44,674 nucleotides of DNA, from assembly GCA_944372195.1 (NCBI GenBank), contig CALVYK010000010.1, positions 1 through 44,674 on the forward strand, in the 5' to 3' direction. This stretch comes from an uncultured Bacilli bacterium. Its GTDB lineage: Bacteria > Bacillota_I > Bacilli_A > RF39 > UBA660. This document shows, one piece after another, positions 31,600-39,320 of the stretch. A model generated the notes under the pieces. That model searched no databases. It had not been told where the DNA came from and worked only from the letters and a program-made list of their open reading frames with translations. Every line of letters begins with the position of its first letter. Within the stretch, counting starts at the first letter, position 1. The translations under genes and the position numbers were made by a program.

Positions 31600-32899
31600 A
31601 GGATTAACCAAAACAAAAATTAAAGAAATATCAAAAATAAAAAAAGAGCCCAAATGGATGCTAGAATTTCGATTAAAAGCATATGAAACATTCAAAAACT
31701 TTGATAATCCATTTTTTGGCCCAACTTTAAATATAAAATTTGATGAAATAAACTACTACAAAAAAGTAACTGACAAAATTGCTGATAATTGGAAAGATGT
31801 ACCAAAAGATGCAAAAACAGTTTTTGAAAAAGTTGGATTAATTGACGCTGAAAAAAAATACTTATCAGGAGTAGGAGCTCAATTTGAAAGTGAAGTTATA
31901 TACCATAATATGATAGAAGAATTGGTCAAGAAAAACATTATTTTTTGTGATACTGATACAGCTTTAAAAAAATATCCAGATTTGTTCAAAAAGTACTTTA
32001 ATAAATTAGTAAAATACGATGAAAATAAATATACTGCTTTAAATAGTGCAGTTTGGAGTGGTGGAACATTTATATATATACCGCCAAACACAAAGTTAGA
32101 CCGACCATTACAGAGCTATTTTAGAATAAATACAAAAAACATGGGCCAATTTGAAAGAACAATTATCATAGTAGATGAAAATAGCGAGTTACATTATATG
32201 GAAGGCTGTACTGCACCAACATACACTTCAGATTCATTACATGCAGCAGTAGTTGAAATATACGTGGGAAAAAATGCAAAGTGTCGTTATACTACAATTC
32301 AAAACTGGTCAACAGATGTATATAATCTAGTAACTAAAAGGGCAATTGTAGAAGAAAATGGCTTAATGGAATGGATAGATGGTAATATTGGATCTAGTGT
32401 TAATATGAAATATCCAGCATGCATTTTAAATGGAAAATATGCTAGAGGAAACACTATTTCAGTCGCAATAGCTTCCAAAAATCAAATTCAGGATACAGGT
32501 GCGAAGATGATTCATCTTGCGCCATATACTACAAGTAATATCATAAGTAAATCTATAGCGGTTAATGGTGGTGAGGCAAACTATCGCGGAACTGTAAATA
32601 TAACAAGCAAAGCAACAAATTCAAAAAGTAAAATAAAATGTGATACAATTATAATAGATGATTTTTCGCGAAGTGATACAATACCAAAAAATATTGTTAG
32701 TAACAACACATCAAATTTAGAACACGAAGCAACAGTATCAAAATTAGACCAAGACAAACTATTTTATTTGATGAGTAGAGGATTAAGTGAAGAGAAAGCT
32801 AAAGAATTGCTAATAATTGGCTTTATAGATAAATTTAAAGAAGAACTTCCAATGGAATATGCAGTAGAATTAAATAATTTATTAAAAAACTATTTTTAG
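31592..32899 (+). CDS. sufB: Fe-S cluster assembly protein SufB
   Basis: 435 residues. KEPKWMLEFRLKAYETF, GVGAQFESEVIYHN, WSGGTFIYIPPN, HYMEGCTAPTY and SKIKCDTIIIDDFS...LEHEATVSKLDQDKLFYLMSRG follow Bacillus SufB through to the ELPMEYAVELNNL ending. It is the scaffold subunit of the SufBCD complex. ATG at 31592 overlaps sufU. The usual partners SufC and SufD are absent on either side, so they must be encoded elsewhere. Confidence 0.95.
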   Translation: MTKGLTKTKIKEISKIKKEPKWMLEFRLKAYETFKNFDNPFFGPTLNIKFDEINYYKKVTDKIADNWKDVPKDAKTVFEKVGLIDAEKKYLSGVGAQFESEVIYHNMIEELVKKNIIFCDTDTALKKYPDLFKKYFNKLVKYDENKYTALNSAVWSGGTFIYIPPNTKLDRPLQSYFRINTKNMGQFERTIIIVDENSELHYMEGCTAPTYTSDSLHAAVVEIYVGKNAKCRYTTIQNWSTDVYNLVTKRAIVEENGLMEWIDGNIGSSVNMKYPACILNGKYARGNTISVAIASKNQIQDTGAKMIHLAPYTTSNIISKSIAVNGGEANYRGTVNITSKATNSKSKIKCDTIIIDDFSRSDTIPKNIVSNNTSNLEHEATVSKLDQDKLFYLMSRGLSEEKAKELLIIGFIDKFKEELPMEYAVELNNLLKNYF

Positions 32900-32900
32900 T

Positions 32901-32929
32901 TTGAAAAAATTTTAATAATGTGATATAAT
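32901..32929 (+). promoter_or_regulatory. Promoter of the small lipoprotein gene
   Basis: TTGAAA (32901-32906), 17-base spacer, TATAAT (32924-32929) with TGA extension, right after the sufB stop. Confidence 0.8.
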
Positions 32930-32952
32930 GGTAATCATAAGAGGAGGAGAAT

Positions 32953-33258
32953 ATGAAAAAACTATTATTAGTATTAGTAACTTTAACATTTTTAGTTGGT
33001 TGCAATAATCAAAAAGACTATGAAAAAGCTATGAAAGACAATGCGACATCTTTTTACAACAATTATCAAAAAGGACAAGAGGGATTAACAAACCCAACAA
33101 TTTCAATCAAACAATTAAAAGAAGCAAATGAATATGTAGATGCTAATTATGATTTAAGTAAATTAGAAAAATGTACAGATGATTCATATGTTGAATTAAT
33201 AATTGATCAAGATACAAAAGAAGTTACAGATGTAAAATATTTTATGCAATGTGAATAA
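32953..33258 (+). CDS. Small predicted lipoprotein
   Basis: 101 residues. MKKLLLVLVTLTFLVGCNN has lipobox LVGC with Cys17. The mature part contains PTISIKQLKEANEYVDANYD and ends with a paired cysteine pattern (KCTDDS...MQCE), possibly a disulfide. No known family. AGAGGAGG before the ATG, own promoter and terminator. Confidence 0.75.
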   Translation: MKKLLLVLVTLTFLVGCNNQKDYEKAMKDNATSFYNNYQKGQEGLTNPTISIKQLKEANEYVDANYDLSKLEKCTDDSYVELIIDQDTKEVTDVKYFMQCE

Positions 33259-33284
33259 AACTTATCAAAAATGATAAGTTTTTT
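33257..33284 (+). terminator. Terminator of the lipoprotein gene
   Basis: AAAACTTATCA (33257-33267) / TGATAAGTTTT (33272-33282), T-run to 33284. Confidence 0.85.
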
Positions 33285-33309
33285 AAATTTTTTAATATTT
33301 TATATGATT

Positions 33310-33432
33310 TTGAAAATTAATTGCTTTGGTAGAAAAAAATAAATATAATTTTCAAAATTAATCAATTTAAACTTGAAAATTAATGTAATAAATTATAAAA
33401 AAGCACAAAAAATATCATTTGAATTGCTTTTT
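33310..33432 (+). promoter_or_regulatory. Repeat-bearing leader upstream of ssb
   Basis: TTGAAAATTAAT occurs at 33310-33321 and again at 33373-33384, with an inverted TTTTCAA between them. A hairpin AAAAAGCA (33398-33405) / TGCTTTTT (33425-33432) lies before the RBS. This looks like a regulated leader, but no transcription start can be fixed. Confidence 0.4.
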
Positions 33433-33469
33433 AATAAGTAGTATATTGTTTTTCGAAAGGAGGAAAAAA

Positions 33470-33802
33470 ATGTTAAATCAATCTATATTAGTAGGAAGAA
33501 TTGTTAAAGAACCAGAAGTAAGAGAAACCGAAAATGGGACAAAAGTTACTAACATAACACTAGCTGTTCAACGACCATATAAAAATATCGAAGGAGAATA
33601 TGATACAGATTTTATTTCATGTGTTTTATGGAAAGGAATTGCTGAGACAACTGCCGAATATTGTAAAAAAGGTGACTTAATAGGGATTAGAGGAAGAATA
33701 CAATCGAAGATTACTGATTACCCAAATGATATTAAGCATAATGTTATGGAAGTCGTTGCTGAAAGAGTAACATTTTTATCTAGTAAAAAACAAGAAAATT
33801 AA
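33470..33802 (+). CDS. ssb: Single-stranded DNA-binding protein (short form)
   Basis: 110 residues, one OB fold: LNQSILVGRIVKEPEVRET, VTNITLAVQRPYKN, DFISCVLWKGIAETTAEYCK and GDLIGIRGRIQSK. The protein ends at SSKKQEN right after the OB domain and lacks the long linker and acidic DDDIPF-type tip that recruits repair proteins. It thus resembles SsbB-type short paralogues. AAAGGAGG lies before the ATG at 33470. Confidence 0.9.
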   Translation: MLNQSILVGRIVKEPEVRETENGTKVTNITLAVQRPYKNIEGEYDTDFISCVLWKGIAETTAEYCKKGDLIGIRGRIQSKITDYPNDIKHNVMEVVAERVTFLSSKKQEN

Positions 33803-33804
33803 AA

Positions 33805-33834
33805 TTAACCCCGTTATCAATAAAACGGGGTTAA
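33805..33834. terminator. Bidirectional terminator between ssb and a leftward regulator
   Basis: TTAACCCCGT (33805-33814) / ACGGGGTTAA (33825-33834), 10-base loop, A/T-rich flanks on both sides. It is the most GC-rich hairpin in this region. Confidence 0.85.
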
Positions 33835-33837
33835 AAT

Positions 33838-34047
33838 TTAACCATGTATTTTTTTTATATAATCATCATAAAACAAACCATCAGGTTTCATTTTAAATAT
33901 CTTGGCAATTTTTAAAGCGGTTTCATAGCTTAGTCTCCTTTTTTGATTTTCAATTTGCCAATAAAAAGATTTACTAATATTTAATTTGTCAGCCATATCT
34001 TGACAACTATAATTATATTTCATACGATATTGTTGCAACTTACTCAT
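33838..34047 (-). CDS. Small XRE-family helix-turn-helix regulator
   Basis: 69 residues consisting of one HTH_3 domain: CQDMADKLNISKSFYWQIEN (helix-turn-helix) and RLSYETALKIAKIFKM. No C-terminal effector domain. Minus-strand CAGGAGG precedes the ATG. It is transcribed away from a second XRE gene; both share an intergenic region with matched promoters and palindromes. Confidence 0.85.
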   Translation of the reverse strand: MSKLQQYRMKYNYSCQDMADKLNISKSFYWQIENQKRRLSYETALKIAKIFKMKPDGLFYDDYIKKIHG

Positions 34048-34064
34048 AAATATTACCTCCTGTA

Positions 34065-34097
34065 GTTAATTATACATTAACTTTATATTAATTTCAA
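34065..34097 (-). promoter_or_regulatory. Promoter and operator of the leftward XRE gene
   Basis: Minus strand TTGAAA (34097-34092), 17-base spacer, TATAAT (34074-34069). A perfect inverted repeat GTTAAT-N5-ATTAAC at 34065-34081 covers the -10. Confidence 0.8.
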
Positions 34098-34124
34098 GTA
34101 AATATTAACAAATAATTAAAAAAG

Positions 34125-34163
34125 TTGTAAAATAGAAAATATAATGATATAATTATGTTAACA
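34125..34163 (+). promoter_or_regulatory. Promoter and operator of the rightward XRE gene
   Basis: TTGTAA (34125-34130), 17-base spacer, TATAAT (34148-34153). The palindrome TGTTAACA (34156-34163) sits at the expected transcription start and shares the GTTAA half-site with the palindrome on the leftward promoter. Confidence 0.78.
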
Positions 34164-34183
34164 ATTTGATTACGGAGGTTTAT

Positions 34184-34543
34184 ATGATAATAGGAGAAAG
34201 ATTAAAAGAAGCAAGATTAGCAAAAAAAATGTCACAAGAAACATTAGGCAAAATGTTAGGAGTATCAAAAGTTTCTATATGTGGTTACGAAACAGGAACA
34301 CGTACGCCAAATATGAGTAATTTCTTAAAATTGATAGAAATATTAGATTTAGATGCTAAATATGTATTAGGTATGGATGTTAAGGTAATTAATGAAGACA
34401 ATGAAGAATATCCAGTTAAACTAGCAAAAACTGATATTCAAATAATTGAGGAATTAAAGAAAAATCGCGAATTATATAATATGTTTTGTTCTAATCCAAA
34501 AAGAACAGTTGAAAGGGTTAAGAGTAAATTAAATTTAAAATAA
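34184..34543 (+). CDS. XRE-family helix-turn-helix regulator
   Basis: 119 residues. HTH_3 domain at about 4-58 (IGERLKEARLAKKMSQETLG, SKVSICGYETGTRTP), then LDAKYVLGMD and a basic C-terminal helix possibly for dimerisation. CGGAGG precedes the ATG at 34184; an upstream in-frame TTG (34166) overlaps this RBS. It probably regulates itself and the divergent small regulator. The gene lies directly upstream of mreC but has its own weak terminator. Confidence 0.87.
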   Translation: MIIGERLKEARLAKKMSQETLGKMLGVSKVSICGYETGTRTPNMSNFLKLIEILDLDAKYVLGMDVKVINEDNEEYPVKLAKTDIQIIEELKKNRELYNMFCSNPKRTVERVKSKLNLK

Positions 34544-34557
34544 TTACTCTTTTATTT
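34520..34557 (+). terminator. Weak terminator of the rightward XRE gene
   Basis: AAGAGTAA (34520-34527) / TTACTCTT (34544-34551), 16-base loop, then a broken T-run. mreC's TATAAT (34572-34577) follows. Confidence 0.6.
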
Positions 34558-34596
34558 TTAAAAAATTTTGGTATAATACTATTAGGAGAGAATACT

Positions 34597-35445
34597 ATGT
34601 ATAGAAAAAAACAAAAAGAAAAAAGAAATAAAATAATAATTATATGTATATTAATTTTTTGCTTAATAACAGGATTTATTATAAATGTAGTAATTACAGA
34701 TAGAAATTTAACTATATTCGAAAAAACTATTAAAGATAGTGTTTTAACCGTACAAAAAGTATTAGCTTTCCCAATAGACTTTGTTGTGAACAAAATAAAC
34801 GAAAACAATGGAAAAAATAAAATGTACGAAAAATATAATGATTTAGAAAATCAAGTTAAAGAAAATGAAAAATACAAAGTGGAAAACGAAGAATTAAAGA
34901 AACAACTTTCTGATATGAAAGAATTATTGAACATAAATGACACAATAGCTGAATATACTTATTTAAACGCCAATGTAATAAATAGAAATTTAGATTACTG
35001 GAATGATACTATAGTAATAAATAAAGGCGAACATGATGGAATTACTAAAGACATGCCAGTTGTAATAGGAACTAATTTAATTGGAAAAGTAATCAGTACA
35101 ACAACATTTAATAGCACAGTAAGACTAATTACAGCTACTGATGTAGTTGACAAAATATCAGTAAAAATTAAAAATGGAGATAACTATGTTTACGGGATAT
35201 TAAATGGGTACAATAAAGAAAATGATACGTACACAATTGAGGGAATATCCCAAAATATAAAAATAGAAAACGAATCGATTGTAACTACAACAGGAATGGG
35301 CGATATATTTCCTTCTGGAATAGTAATAGGTAAAATTACCGGAATAAATACCGACACATTCGATTTATCAAACGTTTTAGAAATGAAATCTGATGTCAAT
35401 TTTGATAATATAAACTATGTTACAGTTTTAAGGAGAAATATATGA
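34597..35445 (+). CDS. mreC: Rod shape-determining protein MreC
   Basis: 282 residues: cytoplasmic basic tail, one membrane helix (IIIICILIFCLITGFIINVV), a coiled coil (about 68-110, ENQVKENEKYKVENEELKKQ) and the two beta-barrel domains with VINRNLDYWNDTIVINKG, GTNLIGKVIS and DIFPSGIVIGKI. It links the elongasome to peptidoglycan synthesis. mreD overlaps by ATGA. mreB is not next to it. Confidence 0.93.
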   Translation: MYRKKQKEKRNKIIIICILIFCLITGFIINVVITDRNLTIFEKTIKDSVLTVQKVLAFPIDFVVNKINENNGKNKMYEKYNDLENQVKENEKYKVENEELKKQLSDMKELLNINDTIAEYTYLNANVINRNLDYWNDTIVINKGEHDGITKDMPVVIGTNLIGKVISTTTFNSTVRLITATDVVDKISVKIKNGDNYVYGILNGYNKENDTYTIEGISQNIKIENESIVTTTGMGDIFPSGIVIGKITGINTDTFDLSNVLEMKSDVNFDNINYVTVLRRNI

Positions 35446-35933
35446 TTGTCTTAATAACAATGATATCATTTTTCCTAGATGGAATATTATCACGATATAT
35501 TTTACCTAATAGCTTATTTTTACCGTTGTTTACAATTGTTTCTTTAGTTATTATTTATCCATATTTTAATAATGATAATTTTCGTTACTTTAAATTTATT
35601 GCAATAATAGGCTTACTATATGATATCACTTATTACAATACATTATTTTATAATTTCTTTATATTTTTAATGTTGGGATTTATAATTGGATTAATAAATT
35701 ACTTACTATCTAATAATATATATACTAACATATTGATGACAGTTGCTAGTATTGTTACTTATCGTACAATAACATTTTTAACAATCATTATTTTTAAAAC
35801 ACACTCATATTCATTGTATGAATTATTACAAAGTATATATAGATCGTTAATTTTAAATATAATTTACTGTCTAATAATTTATATAATAACCGAATTTTAT
35901 AGTAAAAAAAATAAAATATTAAGAAGTAAGTAG
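35442..35933 (+). CDS. mreD: Rod shape-determining protein MreD
   Basis: 163 residues with five hydrophobic helices. The first (MISFFLDGILSRYI) and GLLYDITYYNTLFYNFFIFLM resemble MreD; position directly after mreC with an ATGA overlap secures the call. Ends 3 bases before the rplS promoter region. Confidence 0.85.
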   Translation: MIVLITMISFFLDGILSRYILPNSLFLPLFTIVSLVIIYPYFNNDNFRYFKFIAIIGLLYDITYYNTLFYNFFIFLMLGFIIGLINYLLSNNIYTNILMTVASIVTYRTITFLTIIIFKTHSYSLYELLQSIYRSLILNIIYCLIIYIITEFYSKKNKILRSK

Positions 35934-36006
35934 TTGACATAACAACTAGTTATATGATATTATTAAAAGCGACGTAATCCGCTGATAAAATTATTATGAT
36001 TATAGT
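35934..36006 (+). promoter_or_regulatory. Promoter and structured leader of rplS
   Basis: TTGACA (35934-35939), 18-base spacer, TATTAT (35958-35963), then a leader with hairpin AGCG / CGCT around ACGTAATC. Low-GC Gram-positives are known to carry an L19-binding leader here, so autoregulation by L19 is plausible. Confidence 0.55.
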
Positions 36007-36027
36007 TTGAAAAAGGAGAGTGACATC

Positions 36028-36381
36028 GTGAATTTAATAGACAAAATTACTGAAAAACAAATTCGTAACGATATTCCTGAATTTAGAGTTGGGGATACAA
36101 TTAAAGTAAATGTTAAAATTGTTGAAGGTAAAAGAGAAAGAATTCAAGCGTTTGAAGGATTAGTAATGGCTATTCAAGGAAGTGGCGTTAGCAAAAACTT
36201 CATCGTACGTAAAGTATCTGGTGGCGTTGGCGTTGAAAGAACATTCCCAATCAATAGTCCAATTATTGAATCAATTGAAGTTGTTAGAACAGGTAAAGTT
36301 AGACAAGCAAAACTTGGCTATATCAGAACAATGACTAAACAACCAAAAATAAAAGAACGTCGTGTAAAAGAAGCTGCATAA
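36028..36381 (+). CDS. rplS: 50S ribosomal protein L19
   Basis: 117 residues from a GTG start nine bases after AAGGAG; starting at the upstream TTG (36007) would include that [56 protein letters not shown] and IKERRVK follow bacterial L19. Its terminator is AAGCT/AGCTT at the stop codon. Confidence 0.95.
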   Translation: MNLIDKITEKQIRNDIPEFRVGDTIKVNVKIVEGKRERIQAFEGLVMAIQGSGVSKNFIVRKVSGGVGVERTFPINSPIIESIEVVRTGKVRQAKLGYIRTMTKQPKIKERRVKEAA

Positions 36382-36390
36382 GCTTTTTTT
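36371..36390 (+). terminator. Terminator of rplS
   Basis: AAGCT (36371-36375) / AGCTT (36381-36385), loop GCATA, T-run to 36390; includes the stop codon. Confidence 0.75.
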
Positions 36391-36438
36391 GTTTAATTTT
36401 TTCTAAAAATGTTATATAATATTATAGGATGTGATAAG

Positions 36439-36909
36439 ATGAAATTACTAAAAGAATTAATTCCTTATGCCATAATACTAGTTACAGTTATTTTTATTAG
36501 AACATTTATAGTAACTCCAGTTATCGTATCTGGAACTTCTATGGATAATACGTTAAAAAATGGCGAAATATTATTATTAAATAAATTTGATAAATCTTAT
36601 AAAAGATATGATATAGTTGTTTTTGATTATAAAGACTCTAAATTAGTAAAAAGAGTTATTGGTCTACCAGGAGAAACTGTCGAATATAAAGATGGAATTT
36701 TATATATCAATGGAGAAGAAACAACAGATCATTTTGCTTCAATTACTAGTGACTTTAAATTAGATGGGGTAATACCAGAAGGATATTATTTTGTAATGGG
36801 CGATAATCGTAATAATTCTAGCGATAGTAGAATTATTGGATTGATAGATGAAAAAAAAATAAACGGAACAACCACGTTTAGTTTATGGCCAATTAAATTT
36901 GTAAAGTAA
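36439..36909 (+). CDS. lepB: Type I signal peptidase
   Basis: 156 residues. One N-terminal membrane helix, then catalytic Ser34 in VSGTSMDNTL, Lys71 in LVKRVIGLPGE, and MGDNRNNSSDSRIIG (box E). Short like Bacillus SipS/SipW-type enzymes, here with a P-type Ser/Lys dyad. It cleaves secretory signal peptides outside the membrane. An upstream ATG (36409) lies beside the TATAAT and is rejected; TAGGATGTG precedes the ATG at 36439. Confidence 0.93.
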   Translation: MKLLKELIPYAIILVTVIFIRTFIVTPVIVSGTSMDNTLKNGEILLLNKFDKSYKRYDIVVFDYKDSKLVKRVIGLPGETVEYKDGILYINGEETTDHFASITSDFKLDGVIPEGYYFVMGDNRNNSSDSRIIGLIDEKKINGTTTFSLWPIKFVK

Positions 36910-36937
36910 GTAATTCTTACTTTTTTTGTGATATAAT
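36904..36937 (+). terminator. Terminator of lepB running straight into the next promoter
   Basis: AAGTAAG (36904-36910) / CTTACTT (36916-36922), T-run to 36927, then GTGATATAAT (-10 at 36932-36937). Confidence 0.82.
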
Positions 36938-36954
36938 GTAGGAGGTGACTTTTT

Positions 36955-38466
36955 ATGAATGGTGTTTTAGGTAGTTTAAAAAATATGCTTAAAAGATGGC
37001 GTATTAATTTTAAAAAAAAGAAAAAACAAGACGAAATTAAAATATACAATAGAAAAATTACAAGATATCCTAGACTTACATCTTTTATCTATAGTGCAAT
37101 AGCGATAATCTATTGTCCATTTGGTTACATGTTTGCCAAAAGTAATAAACAAGCAAAAAGTGAACAACCTAAACTATATAAAAAAATAGAAAAAATAAAT
37201 GTTAAATTAGATGAAATGATTGTTAAAAAAGATGATAACGTAAAAAATATCGTAAAAGAAATATTTGAAGTAAAAAAACAGATCAAATCGCCAATGTCTA
37301 AAGAAAGTAAAGAATATTTTACATCAAAATTAAAAGAAATAGAAATAAAAACTAACTTTATCAAAAATCCTGAAAAAGTTAATAATATAGAAGCTAAAAT
37401 AATTAAAGATTCATTAGAAAAAAAATCTATTAAACCAAAAAATGTTAATAAAAAATTAATTAAAGCATTACCAATTTCATTAGTATTAGTTAAACAAAAA
37501 AGTAATAAGAAAAAAGAAAATAAAGTAAAAAATATCAAAGATAAATCCTTATTTATAAAACAAGCAAATAAAGAATTAAAAAATATAGCTGAACAAATTA
37601 AAAGTATAGAAATTAAAATACCAAGCATTAATCAATATAATCATTTTTACGATTTAGAAAATGAATTAAAATATTTAAGAGAAAAAATTGAAAAGTTAAA
37701 AGAAAAGTATAAAGAAATAAAAGAATTTACTGATATTGAAATCGAATTTGATAAATATGAATTAATTAAAAGCCCTAAAAAAATCGATGAAACTTTAGAG
37801 CAAATTGAAAAAGATTTGAAATTAATTGAAACAAAGAAAAAAGAAATGTTAAATAAAAAAGAAGAAAAAATAAAAAAGAAAGAAACCACTAAAAAGGAAG
37901 AAAAAAAAGAAGAGAAAAAACAAAAAATAGACGATATAATAAAAGCCCAACAATTAATTTTAAATAACATTATGAATCAAAACAAATATTTTGACGAATA
38001 CATGAAAAAAATGGCTAAAGCAACAAATAAAAAAAGAACATTACTTTCATCATTGTCTAATTTATCTAATACTATTTTAAATTTTACTATATCATTGTTA
38101 CCTTTTTCGTTATTTAAAAATAAATTATTAGGTACTTTAGTAAGTAGTATTATGATAAATAATTCAATTAAAACAATGCGTAGAATATTGAATCCAAGTT
38201 TAAAAATAGATTATGAATTGTTTATTGACAATTATTATAATAGTAAAAATATATTATATAATACATATCAAATGTGTGATAATTCACTACAAGAATTAAT
38301 GATATTAAAAAATGAATTATTAATTTTTGATCAAAATGAAATAAAAACTTTACTATTTCAAATTGAATTAATTGAAAATAATATTAAAAATCAAATGAAA
38401 TCTTTAAACATAAAAAAAGACAATCTTGAAAAAGTATATGTTAAAGTAAAAAAACAAATAAAATAA
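36955..38466 (+). CDS. Large lysine/glutamate-rich coiled-coil membrane protein, unknown function
   Basis: 503 residues. A basic N-terminus is followed by one hydrophobic segment (about 44-60, FIYSAIAIIYCPFGYMF). Residues 65-330 are dominated by charged heptad-like helices rich in Lys and Glu, including a run of alternating KKEE blocks near 295-325. A second hydrophobic stretch lies near 375-405 (LNFTISLLPFSLF, GTLVSSIMI), followed by a helical tail. It could be a membrane-bound scaffold. AGGAGGTGA gives a strong start. I recognise no family; low sequence complexity limits inference. Confidence 0.7.
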   Translation: MNGVLGSLKNMLKRWRINFKKKKKQDEIKIYNRKITRYPRLTSFIYSAIAIIYCPFGYMFAKSNKQAKSEQPKLYKKIEKINVKLDEMIVKKDDNVKNIVKEIFEVKKQIKSPMSKESKEYFTSKLKEIEIKTNFIKNPEKVNNIEAKIIKDSLEKKSIKPKNVNKKLIKALPISLVLVKQKSNKKKENKVKNIKDKSLFIKQANKELKNIAEQIKSIEIKIPSINQYNHFYDLENELKYLREKIEKLKEKYKEIKEFTDIEIEFDKYELIKSPKKIDETLEQIEKDLKLIETKKKEMLNKKEEKIKKKETTKKEEKKEEKKQKIDDIIKAQQLILNNIMNQNKYFDEYMKKMAKATNKKRTLLSSLSNLSNTILNFTISLLPFSLFKNKLLGTLVSSIMINNSIKTMRRILNPSLKIDYELFIDNYYNSKNILYNTYQMCDNSLQELMILKNELLIFDQNEIKTLLFQIELIENNIKNQMKSLNIKKDNLEKVYVKVKKQIK

Positions 38467-38625
38467 TATTTATATTTTTAAAATAAAAAGGTTTAGGCAT
38501 GATTAAAATTAGTAAAAAATATATATTTATAAAGAAATTAATAATTTAGAAGTTAAAATTTATTTTAATAATTTAGATTTAGTAAATGGAATAATAAAAT
38601 ATAATTTTTAGTGTTATTAATTTAT
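38467..38625. other. AT-rich intergenic stretch without a recognisable gene
   Basis: Short in-frame pieces occur but are quickly stopped. It could hold a decayed gene, but no family was recognised. Confidence 0.4.
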
Positions 38626-38660
38626 AGTAGATAAAAAAATTTACTTTTTTGTGATATAAT
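38626..38660 (+). terminator. Terminator-promoter unit before the HAM1-like gene
   Basis: AGTAGAT (38626-38632) / ATTTACT (38639-38645, one G-T pair), T-run to 38650, then GTGATATAAT with -10 at 38655-38660. A near copy occurs at 40033-40068. Confidence 0.75.
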
Positions 38661-38684
38661 GATAAAAAAGAAGGATGTGAATCT

Positions 38685-39287
38685 ATGAAAAAAGTTTTAT
38701 TTGCAACTGAAAATGAAAGTAAAGCTAAAAGATTTAAAGATTATCTTTTAAAAAATGGTATTGAAATAATTACAATTAACGATATAGAAAATAAAATAGA
38801 AATTGAAGAAAATGGTAAAGATGCAATAGAAAATGCATTGATAAAAGCAAGAGTGTATGCTGAAAATTTAGATTTACCAGTATTTGCTATGGATGATAAT
38901 CTATATATTGATGGAATACCTGAAAATAAACAACCAGGAATGTATGTAAGAAGAGTTAATGGGAAAAGACTTACGGATAATGAAATGATTGAATATTATT
39001 CTTCTTTAGCCCATAAATATGGTAAAAAAGGTAAATTAACATGTAGGTGGGTATATGGGATAGCTGTTATTAAAAATGGTGTTGAATCAACATATACATG
39101 GAGTAAAGAAGATTTTTATATAGTAGATAAACCATCAGATAAAATAAATCCAGGGTATCCTTTAAATACAATATCCATTAACAAAAAATTAAATAAATAT
39201 TTTACTGACATAACAGAGAAAGATAAAAAACAGCTTAAAGAAGATGAAAATGATGTCATAGAGTTTCTTTGTAATAATTTATTATAA
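38685..39287 (+). CDS. HAM1/RdgB-like non-canonical purine NTP pyrophosphatase
   Basis: 200 residues. KVLFATENESKAKRFKDYL matches the T-x-N-x-x-K nucleotide-binding start; IEENGKDAIENALIKARVYA and VFAMDDNLYIDGI correspond to the EEt-G-tF-eNA-lKA and DDSGL metal motifs; MYVRRV and WVYGIAVIKNG follow. The family hydrolyses dITP and XTP; this copy is divergent, so it may be a specialised member. AAGGATGTG precedes the ATG. Confidence 0.8.
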   Translation: MKKVLFATENESKAKRFKDYLLKNGIEIITINDIENKIEIEENGKDAIENALIKARVYAENLDLPVFAMDDNLYIDGIPENKQPGMYVRRVNGKRLTDNEMIEYYSSLAHKYGKKGKLTCRWVYGIAVIKNGVESTYTWSKEDFYIVDKPSDKINPGYPLNTISINKKLNKYFTDITEKDKKQLKEDENDVIEFLCNNLL

Positions 39288-39320
39288 ATTTTATGAGAAA
39301 TTTGAAAGTGAAGTGACTAT

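Noticed and set aside
34048-34183. Phage immunity region around the two XRE genes
   Set aside because: The flanking genes are ssb, mreC and mreD, with no integrase, excisionase or structural phage genes in the window.
36786-37970. Several long minus-strand frames opposite the signal peptidase and coiled-coil genes
   Set aside because: They are complement shadows of lysine-rich coding sequence (Phe/Ser/Leu-rich) without RBS or family motifs.
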